Of a DNA stretch of 64,000 nucleotides, positions 23,141 through 34,117 are shown one piece after another. A program made the translations under genes and the position numbers. Where the stretch lies: the NCBI RefSeq assembly GCF_910592395.1, contig NC_088317.1, forward strand, positions 10,170,001 to 10,234,000. Direction: 5' to 3'. Origin of the DNA: Lineus longissimus. Lineage: Eukaryota; Nemertea; Pilidiophora; Heteronemertea; Lineidae. The notes under the pieces are model-generated. The model searched no databases. It had not been told where the DNA came from and saw nothing but the letters and a program-made list of their open reading frames with translations. Each line of letters starts with the position of its first letter. Positions within the stretch are counted from its first letter, which is position 1.

Positions 23141-23721
23141 GCCAGGGCTCGCACTGGCTGCTCGTCACGTAGCCACTGGCGAATTGAAACAGCGTGTGGC
23201 ATTGAAAAACTGCCCTAAGCAAGCCGTGCTGGTGCAGGACCTTTTTTTTTGCGAAGTGGTGAGTCGAAGTCGCCATGAATGGCGGAAACAAACAAAGTCA
23301 TCTTCGCTATGGAAGTTTCCGATCTCGCTCCGAAGCGTGATCAGAAATTCCAGTATGCAAATAATTGATAATGAGATGATGCCGATTCGTTTAAACATCT
23401 GGCGTAGCAGAATAGTACTGCGTGTTCAGTGATGCCTCACTTTTGCAATGATACATCATAGGTTCTGGCATTCTGATTGGTTGAACTCGTTCCTCGACGA
23501 CGTCTCTTGGCCTCGTTTTGGGAATGCAAAGATGGCTGGCAGAGCAGGGGAACGATGTGGCTAGGATTTGGCTAACCATGGCTAAATGTGGCTAATGTGG
23601 CTAAACAGTTTAGCTACACAAAGGCAGTTGATGTTGTGGCTAACCAGACACCAGTGTGGCTAAGCGAAATTAAGACAGTGCAGCCACATTTTCCATTTCC
23701 TGTGGAAATGTCATTTTATTA
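23141..23721. other. Left flank of DIRS element with GTGGCTAA-rich patch
   Basis: 23143-23190 has CAGGGCTCGCACTGGCTGC followed by a TGGCT...AGCCA hairpin, resembling the hAT-like ends described at 27760 and 28774. 23550-23660 repeats the word GTGGCTAA several times. No supported gene. Confidence 0.35.
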
Positions 23722-23889
23722 GTTCATACCTACCCAGGTCAGACTTTTGCATGTGTACTCCATTCGGACACAGCCGAGGAAGAAATAATCTATTTATAAT
23801 AGAAAACTCTTAGCTAGTTTGCTTAGATACACCTAGGCGGCGCCCATATACAGCCTCTGCCTCGTGTGAGCCGCCATCACTAGTACTTA
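23722..23889 (-). repeat. DIRS 3' inverted terminal repeat
   Basis: From GTTCATACCTACCCAGGTCAG to ATCACTAGTACTT. It is complementary to 29288-29454 with scattered mismatches. Confidence 0.85.
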
Positions 23890-23943
23890 TTACTCGAGAG
23901 CACCGTGTAAGTCCCGTTGCTGTGGGGACAGGCAGGGCGGGTA

Positions 23944-23970
23944 GTCTGACCTGGGTAGGTATGAACTAAT
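23944..23970 (-). other. DIRS internal complementary region
   Basis: TCTGACCTGGGTAGGTATGAAC is the reverse complement of the outermost end of the 23722 repeat. It sits between the recombinase gene and the 3' inverted repeat, where DIRS elements carry the guide for circularisation. Confidence 0.72.
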
Positions 23971-24334
23971 AAGGTCAACAGGCCCTTTGAAAACAAAGGG
24001 AAGCATAACTGGGAAACCCATATCCTCCTAGACGGGGACAAAACCACCTCAACACGGTATAAGCTCAGCACATATCGTCAAGAGACACAATTTTTTTTTT
24101 TTTTTTAAAGAAGGAGAGCGCGCCCCAGAATAACATGGAGCGGCCTCACTGACTAACTCTTAAAAGTCCTAGGCGGCTGAACCGTAGGACAGCTGGACGG
24201 GGCGAACGCGCAGGCCCGAAGACCTGGCGACAGTCTATGGAACAAACCCCCCCCCCCCCCCCCGCTTAAAAAGGAGGGAGGACAAGACAGCCAGCAGGAG
24301 AGAAAATCAATAAGTGGTCTAGGCAGGGAAACAC

Positions 24335-25870
24335 CTAGACCACGTGCTGAGCAGCCACAACTGGACCAAGAGACAGCATACCGTCTGTCAACGTGGAACA
24401 ATCGCGCATATAATACTGGGAGAAGGTAGAGTGAGAACTCCACGTAGCTGCATCTAAAACCTCGTTCAGCGCCACTCCCTTATACTCGGCCCATGAAGAA
24501 GAGATGGCCCGAATCTCGTAGGCCATAATGGCGCCTAGGCGACAAAGCTCTGGAGAAACGAGTGTCATAGAATAAACCACCCGGATTGTGGCCACCAACC
24601 ATCTGGCGACCGTGGCTGCAGCTATCTCCCTAGTGAACCCCTCTCTATAAGACAAAAAGAGGCGCTTCCTGCCAAGGCAGAGCTGCCAACCCCTAAATAC
24701 CCTTTTCCGTATTTTCCCCCTGAATTTGTCACTTTTCAGTATTTTGGGGGGGTCTTTCAGTAACACATTGCTTGCGCTTAGGCATCGGAAAATTGCTTTG
24801 AAAATCACATCAAATTCAAGCCGTCAAAATCGAAATCCGCCATATTGTAATCTGAGAGTGAGTCGTGCGCAACGCAGGAGAAACGCTGGCAGTATCATAG
24901 TGCCAATGTATTTGAAAAAGTTAATGTGATTTGCGCGAGACTTGGCGGTGCACAGAAATCAACAAAACAAAATCGACGAAACGAAAAAAAATTGAACTTT
25001 TTTTTTGAAAATCGTATTTTTGATAGCAATTCCGTAACGCCGTACTAAAATGAGTTTTTCGGCCAAAATCCGTACTAAATACAGAAAATCGTAACAGGTT
25101 GGCAGGTCTGCCAAGGCGAACAGCAGGCTCCTTAGTCTTATTAGAATAGAACTTCAATGCCTGAACAGGCCAGAGAGTTCTGTCCGGAAGGTCTCTAAGA
25201 GACCGTAGCGGATAACGAGGGGATAAAAACCGGGCGCCTGGAGGTGTGCGGCGCCTGGTTTTTAGCCAGAAAGCCTGGGACAAGTTCTAGGACCGCGCCC
25301 CTCTCAGTGAAAGCCAATTTATCAAAGGCTAAAGCATGGAGCTCAGACCGCCGCTGTGCCGTGGCCAAAGCCACCAGGAAAACGGTCTTAAAGGTCAGAT
25401 GTTTAAAATCTGCCTGATGCATGGGCTCAAATGGAAATTTCATGAGAGCCCTTAAGACCACATAGAGGTCCCACTTGGGGGAGAGCTGAATGGAGCAAGG
25501 ACGCTCCAAAGACATATTGCGAAGCAACGATGAAACAGCGTCATCCCAAGACGGTTGCCACGATTCAGTCAGCTTTAAGGTGACCGAAACGGCGGAGCGA
25601 TAACCTTTCACTCCCTGAACCGAAAACTTCCGGACCGAGAATAGAAAATTTAAGAAGTCGAGGAAGTTGGGAAGGGAGGGAGCGACCGGAGAAACTCCGT
25701 GCTCCCGACACCAGTCTCGAAAGACAGCCCACTTGCTAACGTATGAATCAAGGGTAGACTGTCTCGGAGGTTGGGCGACTATACGGATAACGTCTTCCGA
25801 AAAGCCTCTCTCTCGGAGGAAATACCTGACAGCCTCCAGACGTGAAGCCTGTAAAAAAAAGGGTCTTGAT
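24335..25870 (-). pseudogene. DIRS tyrosine recombinase, interrupted
   Basis: The N-terminal part (25870-25195) encodes FFLQASRLEAVRYFLRE, a core-binding region (QSTLDSYVSKWAVFRDWC) and TAQRRSELHAL with the first catalytic Arg. A frame change occurs near 25195. A 433-bp element then interrupts the gene at 24678-25110. The C-terminal part (24677-24335) has LFLSYREGFTREIAAATV, YEIRAISSSWAEYKG and the nucleophile region FSQYYMRD. The position usually occupied by His in HxxR is Tyr here. With these breaks the gene should be inactive. Confidence 0.85.
24678..25110. mobile_element. 433-bp hAT-like non-autonomous insertion
   Basis: Ends CAGAGCTGCCAACC and, inverted, CAGACCTGCCAACC. Both sides are flanked by CCAAGG (24672-24677 and 25111-25116). 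It splits recombinase coding sequence, so its boundaries are also supported by the resumption of the protein. CAG-starting ends suggest hAT. The duplication seen is 6 bp rather than the usual 8. Confidence 0.7.
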
Positions 25871-27060
25871 GAAAGACCCGGCCGATCGGGTGATAAAGCA
25901 GACGGTCCCAAGCCGGCAGGCGGCGGGGATGATCCGTCAGCAGCTCCAGCAGAACCGGGAACCAGGCCTGGTTCGGCCAGCATGGTGCTATCAGACAAAG
26001 TCTGACCCGTGAACTGGCCACCTTGTTGAGTACCAGTAGCAACAGAGGGGTTGGCGGGTATGCATAAGCATTGAGGCCGTCCCAGGAGGCCGACAGGCTG
26101 TCCACTCCCAAGGCCTCCCCGTCTGGGAGGGGTGAGTAGTACAGGGGGAACCTCTTGTTCAACCGAGTCGCAAACAAGTCCACGACCGGAGCATCCAACA
26201 GGGCCCCCAGGCGAGAGACCACCTCCCGATGGAGGGTCCACTCTGTCTGGACCAGACGGTCCGACCTGGAAAGGGCATCGGCCAAGATATTCCTCTTGCC
26301 GGGGATGTGACGGGGAGGAGCTGGATATCTAAGCGGCGACAAAGCTGCAGGAGCTCCCAATTGAGACTGCACAATGTGTCGGATCTCGTCCCCCCCTGTC
26401 TCCGAATATAGAAACTGTCGGGCTGTGCGCTGTCCTGACGGCAAAAAAATCCCGACCAAGGACCGAATCTTGCGAATTCGGTCCGGAAGGGGGGACATCA
26501 GGCCCCCTCGTGTGCGAAATCGCACCCCCAGGAAGACATAATCCTGAGCTGCGTCCAGCTCGGATTTTTCCCAATTTAAAAGCCACCCTGCATGTCTGGT
26601 TGTGATGAGCAGAAACTTTGCCTGCTTTCCCAGACGGCGTTGAGTCTTGTGCCGTAGCAGCCAGTCGTCGAGATAGCAATGGAGCTTTAAGCCCATAGCG
26701 TGAAAAGGCGCGGCAAACGCCTTGACGACTGTTGTGAAAATCAGCGGAGCGGAAGCCAGGCCGAAAGGAAGGGCCTGAAACTGATAAACCTTTCCTTCGA
26801 AGAAGAAACGAAGGAAGGGCTGAAACTCTGGATGGACCGGGACGTGTAAGTACGCGTCTTGAAGGTCCAGAGAGATAGCCCAATCCTTGGGCTGCACCGC
26901 GACCGCTACTGACCTGGTTGTCTCCATCTTGAAGCTGGGAACCCGGAGGAACCGATTCAAGTTGGACAGGCCGATGACCAGTCTCCACTTCCCCGACCTC
27001 TTGGGGACCAAGAAGACGTGGCTGTAAAAGCCTCGGGCGAATGGTTGTCCACCAGCCCCA
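25779..27060 (-). pseudogene. DIRS reverse transcriptase / RNase H / methyltransferase-like region
   Basis: RT starts near 27050 with RGFYSHVFLVPKRSGKWRLV and carries DLQDAYLHVPVH, LPFGLASAP and catalytic YLDD in LHCYLDDWLL. RNase H is mostly missing: only the end (HIPGKRNILADALSR) follows closely after LPSGQRTARQFL, implying an internal deletion of roughly 100 codons. Downstream VVDLFATRLNKRFPLY and WDGLNAYAYPP resemble the region that follows RNase H in DIRS elements. The frame stays open to 25779. Confidence 0.85.
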
Positions 27061-27760
27061 CTGTCTGCTTCTCGAGAAGAGACAGGACCTCCGATCGAAG
27101 GGCAAGCGCCCTGACAGGGTCTACTGGCCGGGACACCGGGGTGGGAGTCGCCGTCATAGCGGGGGGATGGGAAAAGTCCAATCGGACACCGTGTCGGAGC
27201 ATATCCGGCACAGGGGAGTCTTTTTGATACCACCGGTCCCAAAAGGCTGCGAAGTGTCGCAGTCTGCCACCCACGACGCCAACTGTAGGGGCGCCACCTG
27301 AAGGCGCAGGAGGAAGGTTGGCACTCAATGGAGAGATCCTTAATGGAGCGGTCCTTAATAATGCCCCCCCCCCCCCGCAAAACTGGGATCTGACCGTGCT
27401 CAACCCCTCAATGAGCAGGTCACGGCGTTTTAGCACGCCGTTAGCCGCCTCCTTAGCAGCCAGACCACTGGCATGCTGCAGGGATTGCTGGAAGGACATC
27501 GCGAGAACCCGCTGGGCCTCCGAGGCATCTGCAGCTAAGGACCTGGTCAGAGCACAAAGAGTCAGGTCAGCGTAAGACAACACCGCCTGGGTCTCTTTAG
27601 CCAGGGCCTCATCATTGCTCCTCCGTGAGGGAGGAAGCAAGAGGCTGAGGCTCAGTGCTCAGATCGGACTCCCGTGGGGCAGACACAGGAGGAGGGAGGG
27701 GGCATGCCTGATAGGCAGCCACACCTGTCGACCCCGACAAACCCGACAGAGCAGGGTGGG
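26957..27760 (-). pseudogene. DIRS Gag-like ORF1 C-terminal part
   Basis: A Pro/Ala/Ser-rich stretch (27760-27612) then a helical region (ALAKETQAVLSYADLTLCAL, VLKRRDLLIEGL). It leads into the RT-preceding block LRHFAAFWDRWYQKDSPVPD and a frame change near 27040. A C run (about 27364-27377) encodes a Gly run. The upstream half is displaced by the insertion at 27760. Confidence 0.65.
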
Positions 27761-28928
27761 CAGGGGTTGACAAATCCGCTCGCCAATTCGCCAAAGGCGA
27801 GTAGAAATATGGTCTTGGCACTTAAAAAATGAAAAAAGTATGCGTTTTCTGGCGATACAAATATGTTTTAAAAAACCAGTTTACTCGCCGCGCCGCCATG
27901 GCATGCATGCATTTACATGATATAGTGAAATACATTGTTTGGATCCAAGTTATCCTAGTCCCCAGCGCTTTTGTAGTACGGTGAATGAGTGGTCTACTGC
28001 ATTGCGTATCAGCAGCGGGAACAAGGTTCTTTGACAGTGGGAGGCAAATAGAATGTCCGCAGGTGTGGCGCAAGGCATCATGGGTGGTTGTTCTAATTTA
28101 CTCCCACTGAAACGATTGTCAAAATGCGCAGTTACTCAGTGCGCATCTGTCGTCTGCTCCAAAATGTCGAGGCAACTGGACCATTTTGGAAACCGCACTC
28201 CCGCATTACCACCTGCCACAGCACGCAAGCGATCGGCAGAAACACCCAAGGCCCTTCCAAAAGATGTCAAGAAGGCATACGAGGAGACAAGACAGCGTTT
28301 AGTAAAGGATGATTGGAAAACGCACAATATTCACAAGTCAGATTAGCGTAAAATAGCCTACAAAACGCACATGGTTTTGACTGGTCTTGGTGACATCTGC
28401 TTTTATATTGATTTCTCTTGGTCTAGCTCTGTTTGTGAATAAAAGATGATGTCACAATATGTAATAGGAAGATTTTGGCGCGAGTTTCTGACGCAGATGT
28501 TCCCGTCAAAGCGGAGTAGAGTTGCTAAACTTTGTTTTCCAGTGGCAATATCTCGCAAGCTTTTATTCAAGACTAAAATAAACTTATTGGTGTACTGTTA
28601 CTTGATGTTAGTTTCAAATGAATAAATAGAAGAAAAACAGCATTCTCTCTTAAAATCTATTATTTTTCTTGGGCAACCACCAAGAGGGTCTGGGCAACCA
28701 AAAATATGAAAATTTAAAAGGCTGGTTGCCCGACAGGGCAACCAGCCTCCACGAAATTTGTCAACCCCTGGACCTTCACTTTGAAATGAAAAAAAGGAAA
28801 TTGGCCCCTGAATTTTCTTGAAGATCGGAGCCATGGCGACTAAAATATGATAACTTGGTTGGCTCCTAAAATTTTTCAGTTTGGGAGCCAAGGGCTCCTA
28901 TCATCTTGTTGGATTTGTCTAACACTGG
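27760..28928. mobile_element. hAT-like insertion(s) in DIRS ORF1
   Basis: The left end CAGGGGTTGACAAATCC at 27760 pairs with the inverted right end CAGTGTTAGACAAATCC near 28928. GTGGG borders both. A second right-type end (inverted CAGGGGTTGACAAATTTCG) lies at about 28774, so one element may be nested or duplicated. Each end is followed by its own hairpin. DIRS-like sequence resumes at about 28929. Confidence 0.55.
28160..28346 (+). CDS. Small hypothetical ORF inside hAT-like insertion
   Basis: From an internal ATG: MSRQLDHFGNRTPALPP, then a basic helical RKRSAETPKALPKDVKKAYE and an RQRLVKDDWKTH end. Charged and helical, about 60 residues, no family recognised. It may be an exon captured by the element or chance. 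Confidence 0.25.
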
Positions 28929-29287
28929 TGGGGTCGGACCGGGGAAATGGACGGTCTGACGGCACCCAAAACGAGGGGGGCACCAGGGCCCCTCGCCCAT
29001 GAATAGTGCTCGATCACCGACCCCCTGCCCACGCCGGGCAGGACGTGACGGCAGGTCACGTGACCAACAGCCCGGGAAAAAGGAGAAAACAATTTCTTGG
29101 GAGACGGCAGGAAAAAACACGCTTCAAAAGCGGAAATCGAGGGGGGATAGTTAAAGAACGATCTCACCCGTCTCCTTGAGAAAGTAAACCTCCCGAAGGT
29201 GTTCTGGGTAGCCCTTCTTTAATGCAGAATCGGCCGAAATTGGACGAAAACGTGGTAAGGAAACTCGGGACAGTGTGCCGAGGAAGA
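28929..29287 (-). other. DIRS leader and start of ORF1
   Basis: GC-rich DIRS sequence between the 5' inverted repeat and the insertion. An open frame from about 29167 (MRSFFNYPPSISAFEACFF) may be the beginning of ORF1. Confidence 0.4.
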
Positions 29288-29454
29288 AGTACTAGTGATG
29301 CGGGCTCACACGAGGCAGAGGGTGTATAGGGGCGCCGCCTAGGTGTAGCTAAGCGAACTAGCTAAGAGTTTTCTATTATAAATAGATTATTTCTTCCTCG
29401 GGTGTGTCCGAATGGAGTACACATGCAAAATTCTGACCTGGGTAGAGTATGAAC
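29288..29454 (-). repeat. DIRS 5' inverted terminal repeat
   Basis: Reverse complement of 23722-23889. It ends ACCTGGGTAGAGTATGAAC at 29454. Confidence 0.85.
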
Positions 29455-31079
29455 GACATAAATGGTCTTATTATAAACCGCGAGGTGCGAAATCGCGAGA
29501 TGACAACCTTGGCGAGAGAACCATGCGCCACAGAATGTATTGCAAATATGGAACCTGAAAAGGTGAACATTTATGAGACTGAGGCTGTAGTAGGTAGCTA
29601 TCCTTGTTTTGATTAGCCCAATGAAATAAGACTCCGCTGTGCGATGTGGAATTATGGCAGACTATCCCAGCGCGATTTTTAAGGGATGACCAGACGTTCA
29701 CCAGGTGCATGCCCTGTGTTATCGGTCAATCATGTGTATGGTGACTTGTGCCACCAGGCGTAACGTAAAAATAATTGCTACATGCAGCATCCTGAACATC
29801 ACTGTATTATACACCCTTTAAACATAGCCGGAGTATATCTTGATAAGATGCAAAAACTTTTGTGGTGAACATGTAGTTGCATGTAGTCTTTGTATTGTCG
29901 TCGGCCCTAATATCATTGAATGGAGGAGTGGAAAGAAGGACCAGAAATGGTGATCGTCATGGTCAAGGTAACTGGTAAGTAGACAAGCCATTAGGCTAAT
30001 ATGGGTCGTCGTCTTGGCTAGGACTCTAAGATACCACAACATGGGAAGGAATATGTCGGATCGCTGCGAGTAGTGGATGCAAACATTTTCAAATCAGTAG
30101 TGTTGTGATCTGTGAATTATGTTGGACTGTGTCTTTGGGCAATAGTGGCCGCTTGGATAGCTGCTTCTTGTTTGCTTGTAGTTGCAGTAGTTGAAAGTAT
30201 TGCGCAGTGGCGACAGGGGGATGAGAAACTTGAATATTTTATTGTCAGAACCATGTTTGCTGGGAAGTGCCAACTTTGAAGGCCTCCAGCTCCTAAATGG
30301 TGCAAGATATCGAAAAACGGAGACCACTGATCTAAAATCTTCTCCTCTCCATTTTGGCGCTTGTTTCGAAGCGATTGGACTTCCCTGTACCGAGCTACAG
30401 CCGGTTTCTGTGATGTCAAGTTTGTTTTTGAGATAGTAAATTTTCGATTTTCATCTATCATTCAAACTGCTGCAGAATGAACAATTTTCAACCGAGACTC
30501 TTGCCACTTCGTGACAACATAGCAATCCATCCTGGGGTTAAAATCGTCCTAAAATCAAGTGAATACTGCGTTCCATTGAGATTGTAAAGACTTTGGGAAG
30601 GGGGGGGGGCGGCAAATTACGCCTAATACGAGTATACTCGTAGCTGGCACTCAATGTGTTAACAGGGACTTGAAGGCATGAGGAATGAAAGAATGAATAA
30701 AGATGTGTATGTTTTAAAATGCTTGTTTTATTGGTTTGAATGATTGTACTTGACCAGCAAGTAATTAGCACAAGTGATTGTAAATTAAATGAATCAATTT
30801 ATGCAACACAATTGGTTAATCTGAAATGTGGCTGAAATTTTTCTCAAAAGATTTAAAATAAATAATTGTTCTTACATTGATATAATGTATGAACACAAAT
30901 ACACTTGTGGAAAATTTTATATTGATTGGAATCTATAAATCATTGTAAAGTGAAGTAAAACAGATAGAAAATAAACATGGCATCATTCATAGGATGCATA
31001 CTTAAATGAATTTCAACAACAGTAATTTACATGTAAAGTAAGAACACAAATATTTTTGGAGCTTTTGATATTGATTGAT
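29455..31079. other. No gene recognised
   Basis: Right flank of DIRS. The TTATTATAAACCGCGAG word near 29469 recurs inverted near 63193-63213, so it is probably part of a dispersed repeat. A short G run is at about 30600-30609. Confidence 0.4.
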
Positions 31080-31345
31080 GTTACTTTAAATCATAGTACA
31101 AGTGAAATACTAGTACACTGTTAAAACAGTACAAGTATTACGAAATATAATGGCAAGTTGCTGAAAACATGAACAATTACAGATAAGAAGCTTGTTCACT
31201 TTAAATCACATTACAAGTAAAATATACTGGTACAAGTGGACAAGTATTAAGAAATATAATATACAATTTTGTAAAAAAATAAACAATTACAGATAAGAGG
31301 CTAATCCACTATAAATCAAAGAACAAGTAAAATACATGAGCATAT
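31080..31345. repeat. AT-rich tandem repeat, about 105-bp units
   Basis: Two to three units share ACAAGTATTAAGAAATATAAT, AACAATTACAGATAAGARGCT and AACAAGTAAAATAC words. Confidence 0.6.
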
Positions 31346-31352
31346 AGGCCTA

Positions 31353-31624
31353 CAGGGTGAGTTCATAAAAGAAGGTAATTTTAGAGTAACTGTTTGATAT
31401 ATTCAGGAATTTGGCTGAAATCATAGTTTTATGAGAAAATAGGAAGCTACAAATTTATGGATACTTTGATGTTAATTTTCTGCTCATGCATTGCTTTTAA
31501 TGGGACCTTTGTTTTGAAAATGGGATGCAAATAATGTTGTGGGTGACATTTCACATTCTCAAGTTGTTCAAATGTTAAGGGTTAAATTGACGAATTTGAA
31601 TTATATTTTTAGTAACTCACCCTG
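31353..31624. mobile_element. Tc1/mariner-like MITE, 272 bp
   Basis: Inverted ends CAGGGTGAGTT, each flanked by TA (31351-31352 and 31625-31626). No coding capacity. Confidence 0.7.
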
Positions 31625-32080
31625 TAGAAGGCATGAAATATGAACAGTACAGGTACAAATAATGGTATGCCATTTGTTTAAAAATTAACAAGTACAGAGG
31701 CAGTATATAAAAATAAATTTCAAGAAATGAGCAAATATAAAAATGACAAAGAAATATTTCAGAAATTAACAAATATGGATAGGGCGAGGATCTGATGGCC
31801 AGAATAATGCTTGCGTCAAGTATGTGAGCTAAAGATTAATAATGGTCACAGGAACTTGTATTTTGTGGGGTATAGCGCCATAGGCTTGACAAACACACGC
31901 CCCACTGACAACACATACATACACGGAAAATGGCTAATGCATGACAAATCATTACGAGATATGATTTCACAATGGTGTGACTTTGAAACTCTATTTTTCA
32001 TACTGATGAGGCGCCACGTATGCAGGTTAAGTTTCTTTGATGGTTATTCATTACCCAAGAGCATCAAATCATATGGTATG

Positions 32081-32784
32081 TTACTCCAATTCAGAAGGGT
32101 CTAATGACAGAATTGTTTTGCTGTATTTTATAAAAGTAATGGCGAATGTGTCATTGTATCCAAGTAGGAATTGTTCGATTTCTTCGGTGTTGGTCAAGGG
32201 TTCAGGTGCAGCATTGTTAACTGCGTCAAGAATGCGACTTAGGAAGTTGTTGGTGAATTTCAGTTGTATTGCTGACTCTGATGTGGTGTCCAAAAATGTA
32301 GCCTTGCCAGTGTATGCAATTTTCATGTTTGTTACTTTCTGCTGAGCATTGCATTCCTGACATTTGGAAGTTGTGGAGTTGGCAGGAATGTATGTGTTAA
32401 GAGCTGAGCAGGCAATGCATGTGACTTTTTTTCAATGTCCATGGCAACCAGTTCTGCCGTTGATGTTGGGAAGAGGTTGGATTGTTCAGGTTTCTTGAAT
32501 TCTGTTATAGGTTCAATTTTCATTACCTGAGTTGCTGTAGTGGTTGACAAGTGTCTTGTTTCTTGGAATGTTTTCATGCTCACATCAGTTAATGTGTAAC
32601 TGTTTGCTTCTTGAATGACATCAATGTGGGGTCCCAAGTTGTGAGCCTGACTATTGCTGAATTGTCGGCAATGTATTTGTCTTTGATGTTCATTTGTCCT
32701 GAGGGTGTGTTGCAAAGTTCCTTACAGAAAATTATTCGGCTGTTGGAGGAGGAGGTAGTTTTGCTGACTGCTCTGGAGATGAAG
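32081..32784 (-). pseudogene. RPA-like OB-fold / zinc-ribbon exon, frame-broken
   Basis: A TTTTCAG acceptor precedes 32784. Reading on the minus strand, a Pro-rich start leads to an OB-fold-like segment (KDKYIADNSAIVRLTTWD, then HIDVIQEANSYTLTDVSMKT and RHLSTTTATQVMKIEPI). A CxxC...CxxC zinc ribbon follows (VTCIACSALN, then SKCQECN), then FLDTTSESAIQLKFTNNF, and the frame stops at 32081. The layout resembles the third DNA-binding domain of RPA70-like proteins. Frame changes occur in the Pro-rich start, after TTWD and in a seven-A run before VTCIAC. It is therefore a pseudogene, a TE-borne relic or an assembly with homopolymer errors. Confidence 0.55.
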
Positions 32785-33609
32785 CTGAAAAGACAAGAAA
32801 GTAATGTTGCATTAAACGGCGACATGTTTTATGTTTCAATGCAAGGTTTGTGATGGTGGTGGCCAACAATGGTAGCAGTTAAGTGCCTTGCGAAACCCTA
32901 CTGAATTTGTTAATTTGTTTAAGGAATGCATATAATTCAGCCATTTGTTAGACAAAGTGCCTGGCGAGTGACAGTGGAGATTAAGTACTTACCCTCTTTG
33001 TGGAATAGAACCAGGGGTTTAGAGAACATCACCAATATATATGCCTATAGGCCTACTCTGAATTGGGGCTAATTATTCCTTTGTTGAACTGAACTGGGGA
33101 TGCAATGAGTGCCATTTAATTTCTTAGGAACTACCCTTTTCAAGTGCTGGAACATTTTAGTGCTTGTAGGAAGGTTTTGCAATTATAATCACGTTTTGAC
33201 AAGGTCATTGTCATGATGTTGAACTTGGTGCCAATGAAGGATGAGGCGCAATGACGTCATTGTAGTGATGTGGAGTTTGCTCAGTGAGTTTGGTCAGTTT
33301 TCAAGGATGAATCATGAATGCATGAAGCATTCGTTTTCACGACATTACAATTACATCAGAAATGAAATATATTCATATAGCAGTGTATAAATTTCAGACA
33401 TATCTAATGATCAGAATGTGAATACTGAATGGCTGGGCAAACCTTGTTAATAAGTTTATTTTCATTAGATGGCGCTTCCACCAATGTTTGATTAGTGTGA
33501 TTCAATTGAATTATTATTTTTGTGCTGGAATGATGATTTTTGGGCAGTGCCTAGTTAAAAAGTGGCAATGAGACTGCTTGCTTGGCTGAGCTTGTTGATA
33601 GCACCTTAA

Positions 33610-34008
33610 CTCTTTCAGTGCCCAGGATTTGGGCATTTTTGGGCATTGTCACTACCCAAAATCTCACAAAAATAATTGAGATACACTCATCAAAATTCTT
33701 CAAAACCTTTGTCTTTACCTCCTGTTTCAATAAAACAGCAGTAATAAGTAGGGGCACACTAGGATTATGTTCTAAATTTTTTTGAGGGAGTGGTATTTTT
33801 GGCCGATTTTCACCATTTTTCACCTAAAATGAGGGGTGGCAAACCCCACCCCACCCTCTCAGTCGAAAAAATTATTCAATTTGGACGCCCCAGGCCAGAG
33901 AAACAATATGAACCACATTTGAGTAGCTGGGGACATCTGGTGTCGTCTGGAGGAACTAAAATACCTTAATATTTAGGACGTACATGTACGTCCTTGGCAC
34001 TGAAAGAG
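33610..34008 (-). mobile_element. piggyBac-like MITE, second copy (inverted)
   Basis: 399 bp flanked by TTAA at 33606-33609 and 34009-34012. It is nearly identical to 17136-17534 in the opposite orientation, with CTCTTTCAGTGCC ends. It lies in an intron of the RPA-like gene, 25 bp from an exon donor. Confidence 0.82.
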
Positions 34009-34033
34009 TTAAAGATGGTTTGTTCATACTAAC

Positions 34034-34117
34034 CTGTTGTTTGTTTTTTCTGTGTCTTTGTCTTGGCTGGGTTGAAGGATAATGTTTTTTCAGTGATGAG
34101 GGTGGTAGATGACATCG
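34034..34117 (-). CDS. Lys/Thr-rich exon of the RPA-like gene
   Basis: 84 bp between TTTTCCAG and ACAG|GTTAGT, both ends in phase 1. It encodes MSSTTLITEKTLSFNPAK, then a KTQKKQTT tail. Composition and phase match the exons at 39328 and 40251, so they are proposed to belong to one gene. Similar composition rather than homology is the basis. Confidence 0.4.

Larger units (their letters stand above)
23722..29454 (-). mobile_element. DIRS-type tyrosine-recombinase retrotransposon
   Basis: Inverted terminal repeats of about 167 bp (23722-23889 and 29288-29454) flank a Gag-like region, RT, a truncated RNase H, a methyltransferase-like region and a tyrosine recombinase, all on the minus strand. 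A short copy of the terminal sequence lies just inside the 3' repeat (23944-23970), matching the internal complementary region of DIRS elements. No target duplication is evident, as expected for recombinase-mediated insertion. It is broken by frameshifts, by an internal deletion in RNase H, and by insertions at 24678-25110 and about 27760-28928. Confidence 0.9.

Noticed and set aside
23058-23432. 124-codon plus-strand frame
   Set aside because: No motif or splice support. It overlaps hAT-like end sequence and poly-A/T tracts.
26329-27105. Long minus-strand frame overlapping the DIRS RT
   Set aside because: It reads the RT region in another frame. The YLDD-containing frame is the real one.
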